Source of the DNA: Oscheius dolichura
Taxonomy: Eukaryota; Nematoda; Chromadorea; Rhabditida; Rhabditidae
Direction of reading: 5' to 3'
Assembly: GCA_932521035.1 (NCBI GenBank)
Contig: OW051494.1
Span: 2,838,001 to 2,902,000, forward strand
Length of the DNA: 64,000 nt
Shown piece after piece: positions 1-11,400 of the stretch (the first letter of the stretch is position 1; each line of letters begins with the position of its first letter). The translations under genes were made by a program, and so were the position numbers. Under the pieces are notes generated by a model, which searched no databases, was not told where the DNA came from, and worked only from the letters and a program-made list of their open reading frames with translations.

Positions 1-2551
1 CCTTCTAAAAACAGGACTGGTTTTTTTTCTTCATATATTTTCTCAATTTGACACTTTCAGTTACACACTATTGACGTCCACTTTACTGTATATTACTGAT
101 TTTTGTTGTTATTGGCAGTTCGCACTTATTATTTTACATACGTCAGCGGCTGAAGCAAGCAATTATCTTTGATCAGCTCCCTTTGGCTTATGAAAGAGCA
201 GGCCTTCTAATTCTCATTCTTTACTGGACAAAGTCTTCTTCCATGAAACGGATTGAAATATCTCTAATGACGGCGTAATAACGGCCCACTTTCTGTAAAT
301 GAGAAATGTTGTGTTATTCTCATTGTCCAGAGAATTGCTTAACGTCAGTATGATGAGATGACGGCGAGAGGGAAAGGAGAGTGAAAGAGAGAGTTCCCCC
401 AACTGGAGGGTGCAGAGGACCAGAGGATCGATGGACGACGGCACTCCACACAAGGCAACCCCAGTAGTCCTCAAGCCTCTGTGATTCATCTTCTTCTCAT
501 TATGTCTCTTTGCCCCTCTGTCCGTGGTACACCCTGTTTATTCCCCATGATTGCTGCTAATTTGCAATAATATCATCTTTTGTCAACATGAGCACGCCAA
601 CTGCTCATCTGTATGAAACAGCTGCTACTAGGTATTTTATTCATATCGAGAATATTCACAATGACTCAAGTTTGATAACCGAACAAGGAGTGTTGTTGGT
701 TACGCGAATCAGGTAGAACACTTTATACGCGAGTGGGTCGTTGGGCTACTTCGGGCATCTGTCCAATAGCACTCCCATTCAACTGCATCCCTCTTCCCCG
801 AAAAAAATTCCCATTTACTAAACCATATATATTCTTTTTTTAGCTAGATCTTCAAAATCTTTTCTCTCAATCAAAGCCTCCAATCATAGTTCGTTTCATT
901 TTTGATGTCTTCGCCATAATCTTCCCATTATCGGAAATATTCCCATCTTTTTGCAGCTGGCATGCCAAAAATCGGTTTCTTCTCCCTCGTATAACCTACA
1001 TCCTCTGGGGAATAGAAACCAGCAAAACAAGAAGAAAAAGAAGGAATTAAAAAGACAAACGGCTGTTTAGCAATTACCCCCAGCACAATTGGAATACATT
1101 CAACAATTTTTCAACCCTCAAAGTTGGCTACAAATGAAGAAATTAGCGTGGGTGACTGCTAAACTCATTAGCCAGCGAGCATATAGCTCTCTTCAGCCAT
1201 TGTCCATCGATCTTCGTCAAACTTTTTTCTTGTATTTACCAGAAAGCCATCCAATGGTAATGAAGAGGCTCGTTGTTGCCGGATAACAAGAGTCCTCCCA
1301 TATGAACACGGAATTCTTTACCAGAACTTCGTCATTTGTTTTTACCTCCATATTTCTTATTTTAATTTTATTCTATATTTCCTAGAAGTTGCTTCCATTG
1401 GAAGATACCTTGCCATCCCCACGTGGCGTGCCACCGACTCCTTTATTTTCATCCTCCCCCTCTGCCAAAATGCATCCTCTTCCAAAAATGTATGGCATCC
1501 ACTGTCAATCTTCGTCCTCCCCCTCTTCATGTTGCCATTTGCTCCCCCTTGTATAGGGAATCCTCCCGTCTCTGCTTCCAGGAGGCGCGCGCCTCACGGG
1601 ATGCCTCCTCCTCGGCCGGCCGTAGGATTAATCCGTTTACTCCGTGCTGTCCTTCTTCCTTCTTTTAAAGCATTTTCCGTCTGTTTACTATTCAAAAAAG
1701 CTGACTTCCTTCCTTCCTTCCTCTTTTTTATTGTCTGCTTGTTTCCCACTTCGGTTTCGTCTCGCCCCCTCGAGTCCATGGAGCGGGCACGTGATCCAGA
1801 GGATTTCAACACCCGTCCCAGGGTTTTAGAAGAACACTGCAAGAGAAGAAAAAAGGAGAAGAAGAAGCCATACGGGCCGGAGGAAATGAACAGCCCGTAA
1901 TTATCATTGGCAGGAGGGGGACTTCATCCTCCTTCTAATCAATTCTGCTCCCTTCCCGCTCTCCCCCCGTTTGTTCTCAAAAATCTCTTCCTTCCCCCCG
2001 TCGCGGGACCTCAAACGAACTGATTTTAGGTCCCTCATTCGGCGGCGTATGAGCCGTGTGCCGTGGCCAGCAGCGGTTCACCATAGACAGCTCACGGGCA
2101 TCCTCCAGGTACGCTTCCCTTTTATGATAAAAATAACCGAAATGTTTAGTTCTGTGCACAACGGTGGGGTTCTTTATGTAAGGAGAAGACGATCCTCGCA
2201 CACCTCCTTGTGTAACCGGTGAGTCCTCCTCCTCCTCGTCGTCGTCCTCCTACTCTGCCAATCCCCCGCACTCGTAACGTCTCGGCAGAAGAAAGTAAAG
2301 GAGTTCAGCTGCATTTGTAGCGCTGATTGGTAAAAGGAGATCGACCTGCCGAGATAATACGGGTGCGGCGGGAGCAGATCCCTTCTTCAGGGCCCCTCGG
2401 CTCCCGAGTTCAAGCGATTCTCGCCAACGAGCTCATCCTTGACGTGTGTGGGGGCCCTCTTTGCATGAATAACAACATCTCGCGCATTCTTTACCTGGGA
2501 TTGACTCGCCCCTCTCATTTCAGCAGCCCCGACCGGCTCAGCGAGCTTCTA
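1..2551. other. Upstream/5' untranslated region of the CDK5 activator gene
   Basis: No convincing protein-coding gene. The first 1.3 kb is AT-rich. From about 1,400 the plus strand becomes pyrimidine-rich with repeated short CCTCC blocks. Splice-like signals near 2109 (cag/gtacgc), 2149 (tttag) and 2219 (gtgagt), then tttcag just before 2523, suggest non-coding 5' exons leading into the p35-type gene that starts at 2552. Short ORFs here have no family resemblance. Confidence 0.4.
2348..2366 (+). repeat. Dispersed 19-mer repeat, copy A
   Basis: GCCGAGATAATACGGGTGC. It is one of four copies of the pattern GCCGAGATNNTACGGGTGC in this window; the others are at 3649, 39069 (minus) and 39119. This copy lies about 200 nt upstream of the p35 start codon. 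Confidence 0.6.
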
Positions 2552-4265
2552 ATGGGAGCCAGTCTCTCCTCGCCGGCTCCGCATCGGCCCCCGACTTCTG
2601 TGAGTTGTCCTCCTCCTCCTGGCCCCTAACCCCCCTTTCCAGGTCTGTAACCACCTGTTCTCGCCCCCGGATGCCCCCATCTACCTCTCGAACAAGCGGC
2701 AGTCCGTCCTGACCCAGGGATGGAATTGGGGCCGGAAGAGTATCCAGCCCGTGGCGAGGAAGCATCTAGCCAAGGCTAATGGTCTGTCCATTTGGGTCTC
2801 GTATGGAAATTTGGAGTGCCAATGAAAATGGGATGTTCTGACCGGCCTCTTTCAGACCTGCTCTCCTCCCGCTCCTCGGACAGCATCTCCAGCTACCGAA
2901 GTGCCCGCGACCTACCGTATACGAAGATGCCCGTCACCCTGGACAACAATCAGAATTATAAGAATTTCGAGCCGGACACCACCATCATCCCCAACTTCTA
3001 CAGTATCCGCGAGGAGATGCGTCGCGAGTTGAGCTTTCAACGGCAAGACTTTGTCAATAATAATCTGGTCAGTCCCGATGGGCCCAAGGCCAGGACGCCC
3101 GTCTCGCCGATTCATACCAACCGGTGGGTTACGGTAGCCCGGGAAGACTGTAGCGGACTGGTTTAGGCCGCTCGTCCTGAACAAGGAGAACTACGACTCC
3201 GGGATAGTGACGAGGGTCTCGAAGCCCTCGCTGGTGACCCCAAAGGACAATGAGGTCAGTCCCCCTGCCCAACAAACCCCGGAAATTTCAGCTGGCCCGT
3301 CGGAAAACAGTCGTCCAGGCGAGCACCTCGGAACTTCTCCGCGGCCTCGGTCATTTCCTGTCGTTGTCACACCCGCCGAGGGGCTTCGAACCCGGCCAAT
3401 TGGTCAGTCTTCTTTTCAATTAAATCGTCCCTTTTTTGGGGGTCATGCCGCGTTCCGACGCATCCATAATGGCATTATGCCCGAGGCAGCCGGCCATCTG
3501 CCGGGATGAGTCAGAAAGAGGAAGAGGCGCGGCGGCGGTTTTTGGGCATTTGGGTAAAGGGACAAGGAAACGGGGGGCTCCACTGGTGCATTCTCGGCAG
3601 CTGAAATATCTAGGAGAAAGGCAACTTTGAATAAAAAGTAATCCTACCGGCGAGATCTTACGGGTGCCAGTGCTCCTCTTCCCTTCCGAGTTCTTCCCCC
3701 AACGAAAAAAGCTCGTCTAACAGATCGGAGAGCTAATTAAGCCAGTATAACCATTTAATTGTGTTGTTTATGATATTGAAAGGGAAAATAAAGAATATAT
3801 TCAGGTCTCCTGGTTGCGAGCCGTCGATCGGGCCCTCCTCCTCCAAGGATGGCAAGATGTGGCCTTCATCAATCCGGCCAACCTGGTCTTTGTCTATATG
3901 CTTATTCGGGACGTCATCCCACGTAATATCTCCCATAGAAATTAAAATATATCGAGATATTCCAGATGAGGATAGCATATCGTCGGTGGAAGAACTCCAC
4001 GCCTGGGTGTTGACGTGTCTGTATATCTCTTATTCTTATATGGGAAACGAGATCTCATATCCTCTAAAGCCTTTTCTCATTGAAGTCGTGAGTTCTTCTT
4101 CCTCTCCACCAATAAATAAAATAATTCCAGGATCGAGACAAATTTTGGAATCGCTGTGTCTCTATAATCAATTCGCACAGTGCCGATATGCTTCGTCTCA
4201 ATTCGTCTTCCATGTTCTTCAGTGAAGTTTTCAATGAGCTGAAACGATACTCACTCGAGCAGTAG
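2552..4265 (+). CDS. CDK5 activator, p35 type (cyclin-dependent kinase 5 regulatory subunit)
   Basis: This subunit binds and activates CDK5, mainly in neurons. Eight exons join in frame into 342 residues: 2552-2599, 2643-2781, 2856-3123, 3167-3254, 3292-3402, 3805-3922, 3966-4087 and 4131-4265. The start MGASLSS matches the N-myristoylation pattern MGxxxS of p35. A basic stretch (WNWGRKSI) follows. The cyclin-fold core shows [43 protein letters not shown] and [18 protein letters not shown]-like segments, the hallmark of the family. The last exon ends [11 protein letters not shown]. Most introns are about 37-74 nt, but the one at 3403-3804 is 402 nt and carries a copy of the TACGGGTGC repeat. 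Acceptor-like tttcag lies about 30 nt before the start. The nematode counterpart would be cdka-1; I am confident of the family but not of strict orthology. Confidence 0.93.
3649..3667 (+). repeat. Dispersed 19-mer repeat, copy B (intronic)
   Basis: GGCGAGATCTTACGGGTGC differs from copy A at the second base and in the two-base variable core. It lies inside the unusually long 402-nt intron of the p35-type gene. Confidence 0.55.
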
Positions 4266-4573
4266 CCGATCTCTTCCATGGCCACGACGTGTTCCTTTTT
4301 ACCCCGTGCTTCCCTCTCCAATATAAGCTTCCCCCTGCTCAATTTTGATTACTATTTGATAGTTCTCTAAATAGTTGCTTAGAATTTTATTTCCTGTGAC
4401 ACCTCCAGTGTTTATGGTGCTATTCTCGTACTTTGCCGCGTTCGCGCTTTTAACCGGCTTTCATTCTAAAATAAATATTCTTCTTTATCAAACGATATAG
4501 ACATTGCACAAAACAGATCATCACAATACTATGGACACAATAAGACAAAGGTATAAAGAGAAAAAAAAGTGAA
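4266..4573. other. Convergent 3' intergenic region
   Basis: AT-rich stretch between the stop of the CDK5 activator (+) and the stop of the ABHD16 gene (-). It should hold both 3' UTRs. I see no other feature. Confidence 0.5.
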
Positions 4574-6489
4574 CTATTGAAGACGGTAAGCTTCCGGAAT
4601 GTTGAAATATCTAAAAATGATATTATAAATGGAAAACCGCTGATTACTTACTCGGGATGTAGTGGCATCACATGAGTAGCATCAAAATCTACGAGATAAT
4701 GTTCACACATATGGAACAGTTGTGCTCGACGTCGACCAACTTCAGTATCCTACAGACTACTTATAGAAAATAAATATTTAGCTTACGTTAGCTGATGCTG
4801 ATGATAGAGCTCTCTCTTGAGGAGACATAGCAAGCCACGCATCAACTTGGGGCTCAAGGCCTTTTATTAAATCAGGATGTCGTATTCGGATGATTTCTTT
4901 CAGAAGATAGTTAGCTCTGAATCAATAAAGTCAAATTAAAAGATTCACAACAACAAACCTATTAGTGGATCGCAAATGGACTTCTCCTAAGCCTTCATCA
5001 ATAGTAAGAATTTCTTCTTGTAAACGGCGAATAATACGAAGAGGCCCTTTATATCGAGCAAGCTAAAAATGTTGTTACAAAATATAAATAAAACGTACAA
5101 TAGAATGAATCTGAAGATTTAAGTAGTTTCTAATAGCATATTCCACAACGCCACTTAACCACTTAGGCATTCGAGCTGCCGCTAAAGGTTGGACGTCGTC
5201 GAAAGTAGCATCTAGTATTACGGCTTTGACATCTATAAAAAATTATGACAAAAACACAGGAGCACAAACTTGGATAATTGGCAGCGAGGAATGCACTAGG
5301 GAATCCACCAATTGACCAACCAAATATCACAATATCTTCTTCTTTGTAGCCCAAATGTTTAGCGTACTGTAAAAGGGTACAATATAATATGAAGCTGAAG
5401 ATAATAACCTGCATCACAGCATCCGCAGCAGCAAGAGTATTCTTGGGAAAAGGAAGCCCTGAGCTTTCACCAAATCCTGGATGGTTCCAACCTAGTACCG
5501 AATAACCCAATTGAGCAGGAGTGTTAGCTACTCCAATTTCATAGTAACCTGCATTTCCTTCACAACAAATAACTAGTGTTTTATGCCTACAAATAATAGT
5601 AACAGTAAATGTACGAAATTACCTTTGATCAGGTGTACCTTGATCTCCTAATATATACATTGCATCAATAAGATCTCCTTCGGTTGTTCGCAACCATGCT
5701 CGTTTACCATTCTAAAAAGAATACGTATGAGAACACATTTATCTTACCTTAGACACCACCATCTGTCGCCGTGCCTGTCGAAGATTCGTTCCCAACATCC
5801 AATTGAGAAGACCCATTGAACCAGGATACATCATATGTCTTCCAAAAGCATGAATAGCGTACCACGAAATAGCCTTTGTGATTGGGTTTGCTAGAATTCA
5901 AATGATTAAAAAAACTAAATGAATTGGCTTACCACCAGGTAATTCTGGATTATGATGCCACAATTTATCGTTATGAGCAGCATGAAAATCAGCATGAACG
6001 CCATCCAAGTGAAAATCATACTGTTTGAGTTCCTAATATTCCAATATTTGAAGAAATAAAATCTATACACCTCATTGACAACTGCCGTTCCGGAATCACG
6101 AGCTTTTTGCCAGACAGCAATAAATTTTCGATATTCCGGATCCATTACACGTCCTATGAACCTGGAAACACAGTTAAGATTGGTTAACGAACTTGCCTTC
6201 CACCAAAAGCAAACATAAGCATAATTCCTGTACATTGTAATAAACCGAGGGCAGAACCTGTCGTAAACCAGCCTCTATTGTAAAGATATGCTACAAGGAT
6301 AGGCCCAAAAGCCAGTGATGTTGAAAAATAAAAGATTCCTAAAAGAATGTGGGGAAACAAGTTTATCTTACCTCGAGAAAGGCTCATAAAAGTATTTCCC
6401 CATGATTCTGCCATATATGGAGCTCGCTCTGGACCGCGAAATTGTCTGTAGAACTCTGGACCAATTAATAAACTATATAGAGTTCCCAT
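4574..6489 (-). CDS. ABHD16-type alpha/beta hydrolase (phosphatidylserine lipase family)
   Basis: Membrane-associated serine hydrolase. ABHD16A in mammals makes lyso-phosphatidylserine. The start ATG (6489) directly follows an acceptor-like ttgcag. Early exons encode membrane segments (GIFYFSTSLAFGPILVAYLY and a second hydrophobic stretch), then FIGRVMDPEYRKF and a His/Asp-rich region. The catalytic core shows VICCEGNAGYYE, YSVLGWNHPGFGESSG, the nucleophile elbow GWSIGG and AVILDATFDD. The C-terminus has FDATHVMPLHPE with the catalytic His and ends YFNIPEAYRLQ. The segment equal to human RRTKDEII reads RRLQEEIL, so the usual acidic position is Glu rather than Asp. Introns are about 33-50 nt; the one at 6162-6196 has a GC donor (gcaagt). 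It lies 152 nt downstream of the PRKRIP1-like gene on the same strand. Confidence 0.93.
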
Positions 6490-6641
6490 CTGCAATAAGG
6501 ATAAGCTTATATAAAAAGAGTACTAAAATAATCGCATATAAATAAAACTGGGACAACCATGAGAATAACAAATAGAAACTGTACAAGGATTTAAAATTTT
6601 AATAAAATGGAAAATGATATCAAATGAGATCCAAGATTGAA

Positions 6642-7386
6642 TTACGTAGCAGGGGCTGTGCTTTCTTCTTTTTCTGTGGACTGTTCTGTCTTTTTAGCGT
6701 TTTCATCTCCTGTATCATTGGAAACTGTGTCCTCTTCTGAGTTACTTGCATCGTCATCATCTTCCTCGTCATCGTCATTTGACTGTTCTTTCTTGGCTTT
6801 CTTAAAGAAATGATTTATGAAAGCTAAGGTAAAAAAATTAACTGAAATTTACCTTATTTTTCCTTGACATCTTTGCCTTTTCTTTCTGACGTTGGCGCTT
6901 TGCTCTTTTCTTTGCAGTTCGTGCCTCTTCTTCTTCCTTTATTTCTTGTTTTTTAGCTCTAAAACAATCTTATAATTGAATTAAGAAATACTTACTCGAA
7001 TTCATTGTCTAAATCGTCTTTCTTTGCCTGGGAGGCGATAAAATCTAGTCTATTTTGCTCTTTCCTTCGATTATTTCTGTAATATGTATATTATACGGCA
7101 TTTAAAAAAAGTCAAAAACCTGTAAATGTGAAATTCGGCACTACCAGCAGCTGCTGAAGATCCAACCACATTACGAACAAAATCAGGTGGTGGTTTTGGT
7201 GCTTTCAAATCTTCTTGTTTTACTGGAAGAGGAGCTGGTTTATGCTAAAAATACCAGCGATATCCAAAAAATGTATTAAAAACAAACGATGTTCCTTTCT
7301 AGTCGATCAAGACGAAGTCGAATAAGATCGTAAGCTGTACTGCATTTTCTTTCCTCCTCTTCTTCTGGATTTTCGTCGCGTGGCAT
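6642..7386 (-). CDS. PRKRIP1-like protein (spliceosome-associated, PRKR-interacting protein 1 family)
   Basis: Small, highly charged protein. Human PRKRIP1 is a component of the catalytic spliceosome. The start ATG (7386) follows gtttgcag by two bases. Exon 1 (7386-7288) encodes [13 protein letters not shown]...LDRLERNI. Exon 2 (7244-7120) encodes HKPAPLPV, then [20 protein letters not shown] and EFHIYR, which match the conserved [26 protein letters not shown] block of the family. Later exons encode a long basic helix ([13 protein letters not shown]..., [16 protein letters not shown]) and an acidic tail rich in Asp/Glu/Ser that ends STAPAT. Introns are about 40-55 nt. It is the upstream member of a possible two-gene operon with ABHD16. 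Confidence 0.9.
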
Positions 7387-8437
7387 ATCTGCAAACAATG
7401 TTATATCATTCCAAATAAATTCAAACTGCTTGCATATTAAGTTATCATACTGCTCAGATATTTAGGTTACTCATAGATGAAGAGGAAAATATAGAAAAAG
7501 CATAAAAATGATGTAAAGGTGAAAATTTACGAAATTTGAAAGCAACGGCGGTGAATCGGATCGAGAAATGAAATGACTTTTCCCGCGTCTCTATTTATGT
7601 GTCAACGAGAATGCCATTCAAATGGAAGCATCAGAGAGACAAGGAAAGTGGTCGGAGAATAACCTAAAGCCTCCTTCTCCAATTGTTACGGCTTCTGTAG
7701 TTTCTACCGAATTTAGCTAGGCTCTCCATAGATTTCATCAAGTCAAGGAAAATGGAAGGTGAAAGAGACGCAGAGATGAAATCCAAGAAGTAAACTGCTC
7801 CCAAGTAAATATGTTATTCTTTTTGAGCTCTACGCACAACCACCGGCTCAAGCAGCCCAATTGAAGTAATATATCACTTCGGAGACACGCAATCAATCAT
7901 CAAACGAGATAGTGTTCTCGACTTCTTTTACACACCGCACCCATACCGGCTGGGTCTGTCTATTCTGTGTCTATTCTGTGACTCTCTTTTATTGTAAATT
8001 AGTCACAAATGAGCAGTGTACATGGCCATAAATCTGCTCAGAGAATCTCAGCCACCCAACAGGTGGTCTCGTCCCAAATGACCCAAATCACTTGTGCTAT
8101 ATCCCCCTGACCACACACAACTACACTGTCACCTCGCGCAAAAACATACATCATTCTTTCTCGACGCGTTTCTGTTGATTCGAGCTATGCTTTTTGTTCT
8201 TTTCCTTCCTCTCACTGCTCATATTTCTCAAAAACATTGCTTTATTTTTATACTTTTCAATTTACTGGTGGAAGCTTCAAAAACAGGTTAGGCACGCGAC
8301 GTTTCATCTCTCTCTAATTGTCCGTTTTGTGGCTCCATCTTTCTAATTGCCTTATCTTTTTTAGAACTTACATTTAGAATTGACCTTTTTTCAAGTAAAA
8401 AAAAAAGCTAAAAATGATGTAAACGAAAGGAGAAAAT
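7387..8437. other. Divergent intergenic region (PRKRIP1-like / TRPM)
   Basis: Probably holds the promoters of the PRKRIP1-like gene (-) and the TRPM gene (+). It contains a short direct repeat near 7,958-7,980 (tctattctgtg twice). I see no protein-coding or RNA gene. Confidence 0.4.
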
Positions 8438-11400
8438 ATGGAAGATTATGATCACAGTACAAATGAGCTCTCGGTGGTGTCCGACACCATTGCCATTCAA
8501 GTGGCGGACGGCATTGGCGGGGTGCAGCTATGCCCCGCTTTGATTATGGGAAGCACACAGGTTGTTTCTTATTTTTATGACAGAAAATAGATAAATCCAG
8601 GCTCTTCCAGCTGCCTCGAAGCATATTTACAGTCGGCTGTCAGCTGCAGCCGATGAAGTCGACGAAGGTGTCCCAGACCTCATTTTGAGTCTGGTCTCTC
8701 ATGGAAATCAGCTTTCTTCTAAGTTTATTTCTTCCGTAGAGACGGCTCTGGCTCCTTTGGTTTCATCCAGTGGGGTGTGGCTGATATCCTCTGGAGAATA
8801 TGACGATCCCCTGGCTAGGGCAGCGAGCAACACGATAAGAACTGTCCTCCCGCAGGTAATTCCCTCCTTTCTCCCAAGAAAAACGCCCCTAATAGACAGA
8901 AAATGCAGTGGAAGTGCTTCATTTGATGGTGAATAGCTACGAGGATGTATTGGTGTCATCTGGCCAGCCGATGGTGGACACCTCCCTGAACACGCTGCTC
9001 CTCCTCTCAAGGAAGGAGACCAGTCTAGGAAAGGCCAAGCTGAAGGCCCAAACGGTGGTTCGGCTATCACACCCGCCTCCAGGTAGATTAGCCAAAAGAT
9101 ATAAATCAGCCCTCCTCAGCGCTTTTAATTGGTGTCCCCTCGGAGCATGTGTCCACCGGGATGACTCCGGCCACCCAGTCTGCCCCCATCCTCCTGTCTC
9201 CTTCAAATGACAAGCGCCCCCTGCCAGTTGTCCTCTTCGCTGGCTCGTCCACCGAATCCCTCGAAGAGCTGCTTCTCTACGTCGAGCATGGTGTCCCCGT
9301 CATTATCCTCCAGGTTACCGTAGCTGTCCCCTAAATAAACGGGGGGAATATTCTAGGATAGCTGCGAGTTGTGCGCCGTCCTCCACCGGGCGACTCTCCT
9401 CTACCGTACTCCCCAATTCGAACACCGGAAATTTGTCTCGTGGTTGAGTGAACAGCTTCACTCCGTCGGTTACCAGGATGTCGAGAATATCGTAGACACT
9501 ATCGTCCAGACATTCTCAATCGCCCTGGGACAGCCGCAACTCATCGACTTCCTGGACCGGGACGAGGTCAACCATCCACTTTTGGGGATAAAAAGAGGAG
9601 TTTAGATCTATTCCCTGAGCGGAAAACTCGTCGATCTCTGTGTGCAGTGCTATTTCGGGACGACGGAGACGCGGCAGGTCGTACTCCTGGCTGGCAGGTT
9701 GAACCAGCCTGGGGCCATTTCACCCCTCCTCTCCTCCGAGACTCTCGACGACGATGTGAGTCTCTTACCTTCTGAAGAAATACCCCTTTAGTTAATGATT
9801 GACCTCCTCTGCGAGTGTGTGTCCCATGATGATAGGGTCAGCTTCCTGGCCTCACTCCTAGACGCCCGCCCTCATCTCAACGTCACCTCAAACATGTTGA
9901 TACGGATGGCCAATGCGGCCGACCAGGTGAGGAGGACGGGCAGATCCAGAATTTGGGCTATTTTTACTTAATGGCCATCCTGGAACGAGCCTCCGCTAGC
10001 GTCTCTTCCTTGAAAAACTACGATCTCCCCCGTTCAGGAATTCTACGCTACCATAATCCTCAGCCATTGTATGGACTACTCCACCATCCCGGAAGAGGTA
10101 GACGAGCAGTTCGCCCACAATGTCAACGATACCCTGGTACGAAAACTATAAATCGTGATGAGACCCTGTTCAGAAGAGGCTCTCCTTCGGCATCGATGAT
10201 CTCTTCCCTCCAGCCTTTTTCACCGGCGACTCATTGCGGAAGGACACCGGGCAAGCTATCAAGGTCCTTGCGGTACTGTACCTTTTTGAGGATCCTGTAA
10301 CGAATCCCTTTAGATCTGGTCCATGCTTCTGCATAAACCAAAACTCGTCCGTTGTTTCTGTGCCTATTCGGAGGAGCCGTTGGCCTTTTCCTTGGTCCTG
10401 TCCCGGCTGGCTCGGTCCCTTTCTCACGAGGTTAGACTCTTCCCTTCCTCCTCCCTTATATGATTTATCTAGGCCAGAGACTGGTATTTCTACTCGGACT
10501 CGCTGCAACAGTTGGCTGACCAGTTGGCCCACTCGGCTACTTCCATTCTGGACGGGGTGCATGAGAGGACACCACAGAAGGCCTACCAGATGATATGCAC
10601 CCCCGTGGACGAATTCCATGGGAGTACCATCACCCAGATGGCTTACCAGGTACGTGTTCTTCCTGAATTTGACCTCCGCACCCGTACAGTCTCAGCAGAG
10701 CAGACTGTACGGCTGTCGATCTCCGTTTCCCCTTTGCCTACCGTATCCTCCCTAGGCCAACTGCCGCTCGATCCTGGCTCACGAGACGTGCCAACGCTGG
10801 GTGCATCGTCTCCTCTACGGCCACCTTCAGCCCCGCGGTTGGTTCAGCTTCCTCCCCGCCTGGCTCAAGATACTGATCTCTGCTGTGTTGATAGCCCCTA
10901 TCAAGTTTTGGATCTCCATTCGACCTCCCTATAGCCAACATTCCAACGATAGCAAGTCGCCTACCGTAGCTCTGTTGGATGTCTCCCGCCAGGTGCAGAG
11001 GAGGACGCGAACCTATAGGTCAGTAGAGGGGGAGGGCGACTAATTCTATCCAATTCAGTGTAATTTCTGGACGAAGTGATGCCCTGACGAATTTGACAGC
11101 TCCATTATCTCTCAATCTGCAGCATCAAATGACATCGGGTGGGGACTCCGCCACCCCGCAGTCCATCGTCTTTCCTCTGAATATTGAAGAACCCGACACT
11201 GACAATAACATCCGCCTCACCAAGAAGGTGGCCCTCTTCTTTATTTTTAACTAACGGCTATTTAGAAAAGGATCCGACGATGGGCACCGCCGTCCCTTCG
11301 CCTCTTCTACTCCACTCCCATCGTCAAGTACTGGCTCTCCCTGGTCTTCCGTCTCTGTCACATCGGCCTGATGACCTATGCCGTAGGCTACCCCCTCCCC

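Noticed and set aside
214-489. 91-codon ORF on the minus strand near the window start
   Set aside because: No family resemblance, Ser/Leu-rich from pyrimidine-rich DNA, and no splice or start context.
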